NCBI GenBank assembly: GCA_024275215.1
Contig: JAJRZO010000413.1
Location: 1-5,485 of the forward strand
Direction of reading: 5' to 3'
DNA: 5,485 nucleotides
DNA from: Candidatus Zixiibacteriota bacterium
Lineage (GTDB): Bacteria > Zixibacteria > MSB-5A5 > JAABVY01 > JAHJOQ01
Shown: one piece after another, positions 1-5,485 of the stretch
Layout: each line of letters begins with the position of its first letter
How positions within the stretch are numbered: position 1 is the stretch's first letter
Made by a program: the position numbers and the translations under genes
The notes under the pieces: model-generated
What the model was told of the DNA's origin: nothing
What the model saw: the letters and a program-made list of their open reading frames with translations, nothing else
Databases searched by the model: none

Positions 1-1409
1 GAATGCAGGCAGCCTTTCTTGATCTTGGATTGGAACGAACATCGTTTCTTCATATTTCAGATGTCGGGACTGACTCGTCTGCGAAAAGATACGATTTCGA
101 GGTCGAGGATGACGAGGGTGATGGCGATACTGATATCATCCGTAAAACCAGCGTGAGAAACCCAATCGAAAAGTTGATAAAGAAAGACCAGGATATTCTT
201 GTCCAGGTTATTAAGGAACCGCTCGGGGACAAGGGCGCCAGGGTCAGTACAGCGATCAGTATCCCCGGAAGATACCTTGTGCTTGTACCCAACGAACGGC
301 ATATCCGCGTGTCCAAGAGGATATCGAACTGGGCGGAACGGAAACGCCTGCGCAGATTGCTATTCGATCTGCGCCCGGAGGGCTGCGGGATCATTGTCAG
401 GACTGAAGGGGAAGGTAAACATGAGAAAGATTTCAAAAAAGACATCAAACGTCTGACCAAAATCTGGGACCGGATCAGAAAAACGGCCGACAGATCATCT
501 GCCCCAAAACTTCTCCACAAAGATGTATCAATTACTACAAGCATAATCAGAGATTTCCTGACCAATGATACTGAGCGTGTCGTTGTTGATTCAAGGCAGG
601 ACTACAAGCAGATAATATCGTTTGTCAAAATGGTGGCGCCAGCTTTGCGCGACAAGGTCGAGTTGTACAAGGGAAGCGTGCCTATTTTCGATCTCTATGG
701 AATTGAAGATGAGATCGACAGGACATTGAACAGGAAGATATGGATCAGAAAAGGATCGTTCATTTGTATCGACCAGACCGAGGCATTATGGGCTATCGAT
801 GTCAACACGGGTCGTTTCGTCGGGAAGAAGAATCAGGAAGATACGATTCTGCAAACTAATCTTGACGCTGCTCGTGAAATCGCAAGGCAGATCAGGCTGA
901 GAGATCTCGGCGGATTGATCGTCATCGATTTTATTGATATGTACAAACGTGAGAATCGAAAGAAACTATTTGAGAATTTCAAGTCACATTTCAGGAATGA
1001 TCGTGCCAAGAATGCGATTAGCCCTGTCTCGGATTTCGGTCTGATTGAAATGACACGACAACGCACCCGTCCATCGCTGATTCAGACTTACTCCGTGCCA
1101 TGTCCGACCTGTAAAGGTTTCGGGCGGGTTCTTTCGTATGAAACTATCGCCACCAAGATTGAACGATGGTTCCAGCGTGCGAAGGCGGCAGTTAAAACAA
1201 GGAAATTCGAGCTTGTGGTTCATCCTGATGTCGCAAAGTATATAACCGATCCTGAGACGGATATTTTCCGGAAATTCTCGAAACAACTCAGGTTCAAAAT
1301 AAAACTTGTCGAAGACGACACGCTTTCGCCGGAGAACTATAAAGTCATCTCACTCGATGATAATCTTGAGGTGACAGATCTGTACAAGACAAAAGCTGAA
1401 ATGAAGTAG
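1..1409 (+). CDS. rng: Ribonuclease E/G family endoribonuclease (RNase G-like), 5' end missing
   Basis: Cytoplasmic endoribonuclease that cuts single-stranded AU-rich RNA in rRNA maturation and mRNA decay. The frame is open from the left edge; the ATG at position 3 is internal, because G-M-Q-A-A-F is the conserved strand of the S1 domain, normally about residue 50. Numbering from that Met: S1 RNA-binding domain to about residue 92, with an acidic loop (32-44) inserted; RNase H-like part and then the DNase I-like catalytic part, with D-Q-T-E-A (257-261), A-I-D-V-N-T-G with metal ligand Asp266, and V-I-D-F with metal ligand Asp309; R-Q-R-T-R-P at 352-357; zinc-link C-P-T-C at 367-370, which ties subunits into dimers in the family. 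About 98 residues follow, then TAG at 1407-1409. There is no long C-terminal degradosome scaffold, so the architecture is RNase G rather than E. coli RNase E; full length is probably near 520. The next gene converges on it. The family call is firm; the choice of rng over rne rests on architecture. Confidence 0.96.
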   Translation, partial: MQAAFLDLGLERTSFLHISDVGTDSSAKRYDFEVEDDEGDGDTDIIRKTSVRNPIEKLIKKDQDILVQVIKEPLGDKGARVSTAISIPGRYLVLVPNERHIRVSKRISNWAERKRLRRLLFDLRPEGCGIIVRTEGEGKHEKDFKKDIKRLTKIWDRIRKTADRSSAPKLLHKDVSITTSIIRDFLTNDTERVVVDSRQDYKQIISFVKMVAPALRDKVELYKGSVPIFDLYGIEDEIDRTLNRKIWIRKGSFICIDQTEALWAIDVNTGRFVGKKNQEDTILQTNLDAAREIARQIRLRDLGGLIVIDFIDMYKRENRKKLFENFKSHFRNDRAKNAISPVSDFGLIEMTRQRTRPSLIQTYSVPCPTCKGFGRVLSYETIATKIERWFQRAKAAVKTRKFELVVHPDVAKYITDPETDIFRKFSKQLRFKIKLVEDDTLSPENYKVISLDDNLEVTDLYKTKAEMK

Positions 1410-1482
1410 TTCCGCCTAAATGAGTGCGTGAACTGCCGGGAAACAGATGCGATATCAGGACGTGGCTCGTATCGTATACAGG

Positions 1483-1498
1483 ATTTCCCACAGGAAAT
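1483..1498 (+). other. Small hairpin 3' of the RNase G gene
   Basis: ATTTCC (1483-1488) and GGAAAT (1493-1498) form a 6-bp stem with a CACA loop, extendable by one G-U pair, 73 bases after the RNase G stop codon. It is not followed by a T-run on the plus strand, so it is not a standard intrinsic terminator. It could mark the 3' end of the rng mRNA or be chance. The rest of the gap from 1410 to 1482 shows no gene or motif I can support. Confidence 0.2.
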
Positions 1499-1506
1499 TA
1501 TGGAAT

Positions 1507-1534
1507 AAAAAAGCCCCGCCGTAACAGCGGGGCT
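1507..1534 (-). terminator. Rho-independent terminator of the ppiD-like gene
   Basis: AGCCCCGC (1512-1519) and GCGGGGCT (1527-1534) form a perfect 8-bp GC-rich stem with a 7-base loop (1520-1526). The A6 run at 1507-1512 reads as a T-tract directly after the stem on the minus strand, 26 bases beyond the stop codon of the minus-strand gene. On the plus strand the stem is followed by GATATTGTC, with no T-run, so it should terminate only minus-strand transcription. The convergent RNase G gene has no comparable element of its own in the gap. Confidence 0.93.
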
Positions 1535-1560
1535 GATATTGTCAGATCCATTTCAGATTA

Positions 1561-3372
1561 TCAATATGTCCCATAGACTTCTTTGCGATAGTCCTTAACC
1601 TTGTGATGTTCCTGAACAGACTTATACCATGACTGATACGCACGCTGACGACTCTCGCCTGACATCCGTTGCATCAGGCTGTCCTGCGCACTCGTGAAAG
1701 CTTCGAGGTTCGGCGCCTGTCGTTCGAGAAGCTTGATAACTGCAGCGCCCTTACCTGTCATGATCGGCTCAGAGAGTGGATTCTGTGCGGTAAGACGAAA
1801 TGCCGTACCCAAGAAATACGGGTCCTTTCCGAGTTTCCTGACAGGGTCTTTTCTCGAAATCATATTGGTAGTGTAGAATTCCGCACCGATTTCATCTGCT
1901 GCCTGTTTAAGGCTCTTCTCTCCGAGTACGAGTTCATAAATCTTCTTTGCTTTCTCAAACGCCCTGTCGAAAAGTATTTTCTTTCGTAAATCTGAGTCTG
2001 CTCGTCCATAGCTTTCTTCGAGACTGCGTACACCGGCCTGTTTGTATCCCGCCACCTGCACAACCAGAATCCGACCCGGTTCCTCTATCGGTTTCGATAT
2101 CTCGCCGACATCGTTAGTGAATGCGAAATCGTTTGCCTCAGGCGATTGTCCGAGCTTGCCGCAGGTTAAACCCTTGAGGAAATAACCGCTGTTAAGCATT
2201 TCAAACCCGGCATTTTTTGCCGCGGTTTCAAAACCGACATTGCCGGCCTCTTCGACCAGGCTCTGTGCCGCGTTTGTCAGATCAGTTATAGTCTGCCCTG
2301 ACGGTTTGAATTTCAGGAGTATATGGCTGGCGCGGATTTCTTTCTTGCCATCCTCGGTCACTCTCTCGCCAGTCTTGAGAATGATATGCCATCCGAATTT
2401 CGTCATAACGGGTTCGGACATATCGCCGGAGTCAGCCAGCGCGAATGCGGCATTCTCAAATTCCGGGATCATCGCTCCTTTGCCGAACCATCCGAGGTCC
2501 CCGCCATTCTCTGCAGAACCATCTTCAGAGATATTCTTAGCAAGAGTAGCGAAATCAGATCCATCTTTAAGTTCATCGTAGATACCCTGAATATCTTCCT
2601 TGAGTGCAAGACTGTCGCTCTCTGTCGGCACTTTCTTGAACTCGACATAGTTCAGTGATGCCTCTGCGCCTTTATAGTACCTGTCCTGATGAGTGTTGTA
2701 GTATTCGATGACAGCAGCGCTATCGTTTACAACTTCAGGATCATTCTGCTGTTCAGCCATGACCAGAGCATATTCGACCTTGATCTTTTCAGTCTTGTCG
2801 ATAAACTCTTCCTTGACATCCTGACTTGTTACCCGCCCGCCTGTGACAGCGATTTCCTGAAGTTTCAAAGTTACAAGATCCTCACGCGTTATGTTTTCAA
2901 GCTCGACCCAGAATTGTCTGTAACGCGGGTCCTGCATTGTTGATAGATATTTCTGGTAGTCGAATGTACCCTGCTCAGTCTGGAAATCAGGGTGTTGCTG
3001 GATGAATTTTGGAGGGAATCTTCTCATATGCTCAGCCAGTTCGACATTTGTGAGTGTCAGGCCAAGCCTCTTATATATATGTTTATTGATGATACTGTTT
3101 ACCATTTCGTTCCAGGCGCGGTTACGGATTTGCAGCATTTCATCCGAGGTGATCTCGCGCTGGGACGAACGGGATGCCTGCTGGTAATAGTTATCTACAA
3201 CTTTGGAGTAGTCCTGATAATTGATCTCTTCTCCGTCGACTTCGCCGATGACACCCTTCTGTCCTTTCGATCTTGTAATATCAGCTCCCCATGCGAATAT
3301 GATTGTGCCGACGAACGCCGCGATGATGATGTATAGAAACGCTTTGCTGAACTTACGAAATTCCTGTAACAT
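1561..3372 (-). CDS. ppiD: PpiD-like membrane-anchored periplasmic peptidyl-prolyl isomerase/chaperone (SurA/parvulin family)
   Basis: Periplasmic folding factor that would sit on the inner membrane and bind proteins leaving the Sec translocon; parvulins catalyse cis-trans isomerisation at proline bonds. The 603 residues (E. coli PpiD is similar in size) show a short basic N-terminus (R6, K7, K10), a single uncleaved membrane segment at about 12-28, and a SurA_N-like helical chaperone region from about 40 to 230. A parvulin domain follows at about 237-335, with G-G-D-L-G-W-F (290-296), M-I-P-E-F (301-305) and F-G-W-H (326-329). A second, degenerate parvulin-like unit at about 345-443 opens with R-A-S-H-I-L (347-352), followed by a helical C-terminus. 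Domain 1 has Leu240 where the first active-site His belongs, and domain 2 lacks the G-W-F motif and the second His, so isomerase activity is doubtful and a chaperone role is likelier. An in-frame TAA (minus strand, 3396-3394) seven codons upstream makes the ATG at 3372 the first available. It is a single-gene unit with its own promoter candidate and terminator, divergent from the M23 gene. A generic SurA/PrsA-like name is the alternative. Confidence 0.9.
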   Translation of the reverse strand: MLQEFRKFSKAFLYIIIAAFVGTIIFAWGADITRSKGQKGVIGEVDGEEINYQDYSKVVDNYYQQASRSSQREITSDEMLQIRNRAWNEMVNSIINKHIYKRLGLTLTNVELAEHMRRFPPKFIQQHPDFQTEQGTFDYQKYLSTMQDPRYRQFWVELENITREDLVTLKLQEIAVTGGRVTSQDVKEEFIDKTEKIKVEYALVMAEQQNDPEVVNDSAAVIEYYNTHQDRYYKGAEASLNYVEFKKVPTESDSLALKEDIQGIYDELKDGSDFATLAKNISEDGSAENGGDLGWFGKGAMIPEFENAAFALADSGDMSEPVMTKFGWHIILKTGERVTEDGKKEIRASHILLKFKPSGQTITDLTNAAQSLVEEAGNVGFETAAKNAGFEMLNSGYFLKGLTCGKLGQSPEANDFAFTNDVGEISKPIEEPGRILVVQVAGYKQAGVRSLEESYGRADSDLRKKILFDRAFEKAKKIYELVLGEKSLKQAADEIGAEFYTTNMISRKDPVRKLGKDPYFLGTAFRLTAQNPLSEPIMTGKGAAVIKLLERQAPNLEAFTSAQDSLMQRMSGESRQRAYQSWYKSVQEHHKVKDYRKEVYGTY

Positions 3373-3375
3373 ATT

Positions 3376-3390
3376 TCCGCCAATTCCTCT
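3376..3390 (-). promoter_or_regulatory. Ribosome-binding region of the ppiD-like gene
   Basis: On the minus strand, AGAGGA (3390-3385) lies 12 bases before the ATG and GGCGGA (3381-3376) lies 3 bases before it. One is a little far and the other a little close for an ideal Shine-Dalgarno spacing. Either or both may serve; no other start competes, because a stop codon lies close upstream in frame. Confidence 0.4.
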
Positions 3391-3426
3391 AAGTTAAGAG
3401 CACACGTAAAAAATCCATGAACGAGG

Positions 3427-3466
3427 AATATAGACATACAATCGCAAAAATCGCAAGCTTTTTTTA
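3427..3466 (-). promoter_or_regulatory. Candidate sigma70-type promoter of the ppiD-like gene with A-tract upstream
   Basis: Reading the minus strand: -35 TTGCGA (3456-3451), an 18-base spacer, then -10 TATATT (3432-3427), one mismatch from TATAAT. The expected start is near 3420, giving a leader of about 48 bases. Immediately upstream is an A7 tract on the minus strand (about 3466-3460), placed where an UP element would bind the alpha subunit. The repeated TCGCAA (3442-3447 and 3451-3456, plus strand) gives a second possible -35, but its spacing to the -10 is only 9 bases, so the distal copy fits better. Inference from matches only. Confidence 0.45.
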
Positions 3467-3692
3467 GCTATTCTGAGGACCCACAACAAGTCGGTGGGGA
3501 GCTTATCATTCAAGTGATGATCGTCTACTCGACATGCAGGAGCATAGCTCCCGCATACACAGTAATGCTCAGTAGAGTGATCCTGACCTGCTCCATTCTT
3601 CCAAATCGTCAAGCGGACAAGCCGCTTGCCCAGCAGGATTCACGGCATATATGTTTGCTGACCTGTTATGATGGAATGTTCGGATTATTTGG
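3467..3692. other. Intergenic segment with several inverted repeats, no supported gene
   Basis: Between the two promoter candidates lie about 225 bases with no convincing ORF. Visible structure: GGGAGCT (3497-3503) can pair with AGCTCCC (3546-3552), enclosing ATCAT/ATGAT (3505-3509 with 3517-3521). Alternatively ATGC-A-GGAGC (3534-3543) folds onto GCTCC-C-GCAT (3547-3556) with a 3-base loop. Further right, CCTGCT (3587-3592) pairs with AGCAGG (3632-3637) around the strong hairpin at 3610-3628. CTGACCTG occurs twice (3583-3590 and 3658-3665). It could be a small RNA gene, an operator region or a relic of a lost gene. I recognise no known RNA family, and none of the stems ends in a T-run. Confidence 0.35.
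3610..3628. other. Perfect 7-bp hairpin in the divergent intergenic region
   Basis: CAAGCGG (3610-3616) and CCGCTTG (3622-3628) are perfect inverted arms around the loop ACAAG. No T-run follows on either strand, so it is not an intrinsic terminator. It sits inside a wider 6-bp pairing (3587-3592 with 3632-3637), giving a two-tier stem if the region is transcribed. Function unknown. Confidence 0.4.
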
Positions 3693-3721
3693 TTGACTTG
3701 GATCAGAATCATCACTATAAA
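3693..3721 (+). promoter_or_regulatory. Sigma70-type promoter of the M23 peptidase gene
   Basis: TTGACT (3693-3698) and TATAAA (3716-3721) each differ by one base from the consensus -35 and -10 hexamers and are separated by exactly 17 bases. The predicted start point is about 3728-3730, only 3-5 bases before the ATG at 3733, so the mRNA would be leaderless or nearly so. This agrees with the lack of any Shine-Dalgarno sequence before that ATG. It is the best promoter match in the window; the start point is inferred. Confidence 0.65.
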
Positions 3722-3732
3722 CGCACTCGATC

Positions 3733-5485
3733 ATGCTGAGTATTCTAACCAAAATATCAGCTTTCCTGATAATCCTCGCAGTTGGATGGGCACAACCCGC
3801 ATTGTGTATCGACAAATCAGACAATTACTTATGGCCGCTGCCGGTATCACGGGAACTGACATCCGGTTTTTGTCAGTGGCGGTCAGGACATTATCATTCC
3901 GGTATCGATATCAGGACATTCGGCAAGACCGGTTATAAGGCGGTCGCAATTTCCGACGGATATGTCGAACGCATTGCGACAAGCTGGTACGGTTACGGCA
4001 AAGTGCTCTACCTGAAACTCGATGACGGCAATGTCGCTGTCTATGCGCATCTGCTGAAGTTCACACCCGAACTCGACAAATATGTACAAGAGCAGCAAAT
4101 CGCATTGAAAAGATACAAGACTGATCTTTATCCACCGCCGGGGAAATTCAAATTCAGTGCAGGTGAATCTTTGGCGTTTACCGGACAGTCGGGAGTCGGT
4201 GCGCCGCACTTGCATTTCGAAATCAGGAACAGCGAGCAGGAACCACTCTCACCGCTTGCCTTCTATCCTGAATTGCAGGACAACCATGCTCCTGTGGTTC
4301 GGAGTATATCGCTTCGTCCTCTCAATCCGGTACTGGGGCGAGTTGGCAAGTCGTTTTCGGTCAAAACAGTTTCCCTGACATCGGAGTCGGGTCGATATGT
4401 GACGAAAGATACGATCCCTGTCTATGGACCGGTCGGGGTCGAGATCGACTGTTATGACCGCAGAAATGCTACAAAGAGGAAATACTCGATCTCCCGAATT
4501 GAAATGCTTGCAGGTGAACCGCCTGAGATGATATTCGTTACTGATTACGATACTATTTCGTTCGATCGATGGAGTGATGTCAATATCGAATTGAACTATG
4601 GCAAGGCTCTCGATGGGGACAAGTTCACTCACAATCTCTATCTATTGACCGGTGCTGATCCGCCGGTATCGAATACTCTGTCAAAAGATCGAGGCATTCT
4701 TTCATGTCGAGACATTGAAGGGATTACAAAACTGACTTTCAACATTTACGATCAGTCGGGAAATGTATCGAGGGCGGAATTGTATGTTGATGTCAGACCC
4801 CATCCTCCTGTCTCCGCAATCTTTGCTGAAGATACTTGCAACACTGGCATTGGTACGAACGACTGGTCATACGAGGTGGCAATTCCCGACAGTGGATTTC
4901 AACGGTTCGACAACATGATGTCAGGTGTTGAGGCATCTGAATTCGTCAAATACATCAATGGGGATGCCTCCCGGATTAGTCGTTTCAGGCATTTGGCGGG
5001 AAAGATGCTACTCATTTCGGCGTTATCCGAAGATAGCATAAGGTTCGACTATCTGATCAGACTATCCGAAACAGGCTTCCCTGTATTCCAGCCTGATGTG
5101 TCAATTGATCAATCAGTTCTTCGCGGCCCACAACCTGAATCGGGCGGATGTGCGGTAAAGATCGACTTGGCAAAGCTCGAATCAAGCTGGAAACAAAAAA
5201 GCCGAATCGCCCGCTCGACATCCTCAGGACTGCCGGTAATTTTCGATGAATCGGATTCATCGATCAGTATCAGCCCGTCATGGGTAAGTGCGGTGCAATC
5301 AATAAAGCTCGATACGGGCACGCCGTTTGTCGCACCCGGCAAATCGGCCATAACAGTGATATTTCCCGGTGGAAATCTTGATATTGATGCGAATACTTTG
5401 TTCTCTGAGACTGCGATGTATGTTGATACGATGACGATCAAGTCATCTGATTACGGAGAGCTTAGCGTATGTGAGATCGGACCTC
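3733..5485 (+). CDS. Secreted M23 (LytM-type) zinc metallopeptidase with long C-terminal extension, 3' end missing
   Basis: Probable peptidoglycan cross-link endopeptidase acting in the periplasm or at the cell surface. The frame is open for 584 codons to the right edge without a stop. The ATG at 3733 is the first possible one: an in-frame TAA lies at 3718-3720 and no Shine-Dalgarno is visible. A Sec signal peptide follows (Lys7, hydrophobic core 8-20, cleavage likely after Ala20 or Cys25). Mature-domain motifs: R50-S-G-H-Y-H-S-G-I-D59 with zinc ligands His55 and Asp59; Y-A-H-L with His106; G-Q-S-G (151-154); and H159-L-H161, giving the catalytic His and third zinc ligand. All expected residues are present, so an active enzyme is likely. 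The stretch between His106 and His159 carries an extra helical, basic segment. From about 175 on the chain is beta-rich; an Ig-like unit seems to close at D340-Q-S-G-N-V-S346, and residues 357-584 are not recognised. Cys25 is not in a good lipobox (P-A-L before it). It is divergent from the ppiD-like gene with its own promoter. Confidence 0.93.
   Translation, partial: MLSILTKISAFLIILAVGWAQPALCIDKSDNYLWPLPVSRELTSGFCQWRSGHYHSGIDIRTFGKTGYKAVAISDGYVERIATSWYGYGKVLYLKLDDGNVAVYAHLLKFTPELDKYVQEQQIALKRYKTDLYPPPGKFKFSAGESLAFTGQSGVGAPHLHFEIRNSEQEPLSPLAFYPELQDNHAPVVRSISLRPLNPVLGRVGKSFSVKTVSLTSESGRYVTKDTIPVYGPVGVEIDCYDRRNATKRKYSISRIEMLAGEPPEMIFVTDYDTISFDRWSDVNIELNYGKALDGDKFTHNLYLLTGADPPVSNTLSKDRGILSCRDIEGITKLTFNIYDQSGNVSRAELYVDVRPHPPVSAIFAEDTCNTGIGTNDWSYEVAIPDSGFQRFDNMMSGVEASEFVKYINGDASRISRFRHLAGKMLLISALSEDSIRFDYLIRLSETGFPVFQPDVSIDQSVLRGPQPESGGCAVKIDLAKLESSWKQKSRIARSTSSGLPVIFDESDSSISISPSWVSAVQSIKLDTGTPFVAPGKSAITVIFPGGNLDIDANTLFSETAMYVDTMTIKSSDYGELSVCEIGP
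5243..5263. repeat. Perfect 21-base palindrome inside the M23 gene
   Basis: The arms TCGATGAATC (5243-5252) and GATTCATCGA (5254-5263) are perfect reverse complements around a single central G (5253). It lies in the coding frame and encodes part of F-D-E-S-D-S-S-I in the unrecognised C-terminal region. With a one-base spacer it is shaped more like a protein-binding dyad than an RNA hairpin, but it may be coincidence of Ser/Asp-rich codons. Confidence 0.6.

Noticed and set aside
50..565. 171-codon open frame on the minus strand opposite the RNase G gene
   Set aside because: The translation is low-complexity Ser/Leu/Arg-rich with no recognisable domain, and the opposite strand encodes a conserved S1/RNase E-G sequence, so it is a shadow frame.
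3441..3456. Short tandem repeat of ATCGCAA as a possible operator or mini-array
   Set aside because: Only two 7-base copies with 9-base spacing in an AT-rich stretch; it is too short to call a repeat array and is already partly explained by the candidate -35 box.
3459..3470. AGCT-T6-AGCT as a terminator hairpin
   Set aside because: The stem is only 4 bp of a self-complementary sequence, with the T-run in the loop rather than after the stem.
3480..3692. Possible tRNA, SRP RNA or 6S RNA in the divergent region
   Set aside because: No T-loop GTTCGAATC-like sequence, no SRP GGAAG/AGCA core in the right order, and no 6S-like long symmetric bubble were seen on either strand.
3514..3696. 60-codon plus-strand frame in the divergent intergenic region
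   Set aside because: No ribosome-binding site, no recognisable family, a Cys-rich irregular composition, and it runs through the inverted repeats and into the M23 -35 box.
3805..3810. Possible lipoprotein signal at Cys25 of the M23 protein
   Set aside because: The residues before the Cys are P-A-L, which do not fit the lipobox pattern; ordinary signal peptidase I cleavage is likelier.
3693..3938. 81-codon plus-strand frame overlapping the start of the M23 gene
   Set aside because: It is in a different frame from the signal peptide and the His/Asp zinc motif of the M23 protein, and its start lies within the promoter.

Overview
The window carries three protein genes in a mixed layout and looks like ordinary chromosomal DNA from a Gram-negative-type bacterium: two of the three products are predicted to act outside the cytoplasm (a membrane-anchored periplasmic foldase and a secreted cell-wall peptidase). 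No phage, IS, plasmid, CRISPR, tRNA or rRNA signature was seen. The style of the M23 peptidase (R-x-x-H-x-H-x-G-I-D-I start, long helical insertion before the HLH motif, Ig-like tail) resembles proteins I associate with Bacteroidetes and other FCB-group lineages. However, both promoter candidates look like classical -35/-10 sigma70 sites rather than the Bacteroidetes type. A non-Bacteroidetes member of the FCB group, such as Zixibacteria or a similar candidate phylum, is my best guess; this is inference only.

Layout. (1) Positions 1-1409, + strand: the 3' nine-tenths of a ribonuclease E/G family gene with both catalytic aspartates and the zinc-link CPTC. (2) Positions 1410-1560: a convergent intergenic gap with an intrinsic terminator that works only for the minus-strand gene. 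(3) Positions 1561-3372, - strand: a complete 603-residue PpiD-like peptidyl-prolyl isomerase/chaperone with an N-terminal membrane anchor, a parvulin domain and a second, degenerate parvulin-like domain. (4) Positions 3373-3732: a 360-bp divergent intergenic region with a candidate promoter at each end and inverted repeats, some mutually exclusive, in between. (5) Positions 3733-5485, + strand: a secreted M23 (LytM-type) metallopeptidase running off the right edge. It is open for 584 codons, with a signal peptide and the full set of zinc and catalytic residues.

How they may work together. The divergent pair (PpiD-like foldase and M23 peptidase) both serve the cell envelope: one helps exported proteins fold at the inner-membrane surface, the other probably cuts peptidoglycan cross-links. 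They do not share a promoter. RNase G/E is a housekeeping RNA-processing enzyme and is related to the others only by position. The items most worth a second look are the complementary loss of active-site histidines in the two parvulin-like domains, the near-leaderless promoter of the M23 gene, and the unexplained structured segment between the divergent genes.
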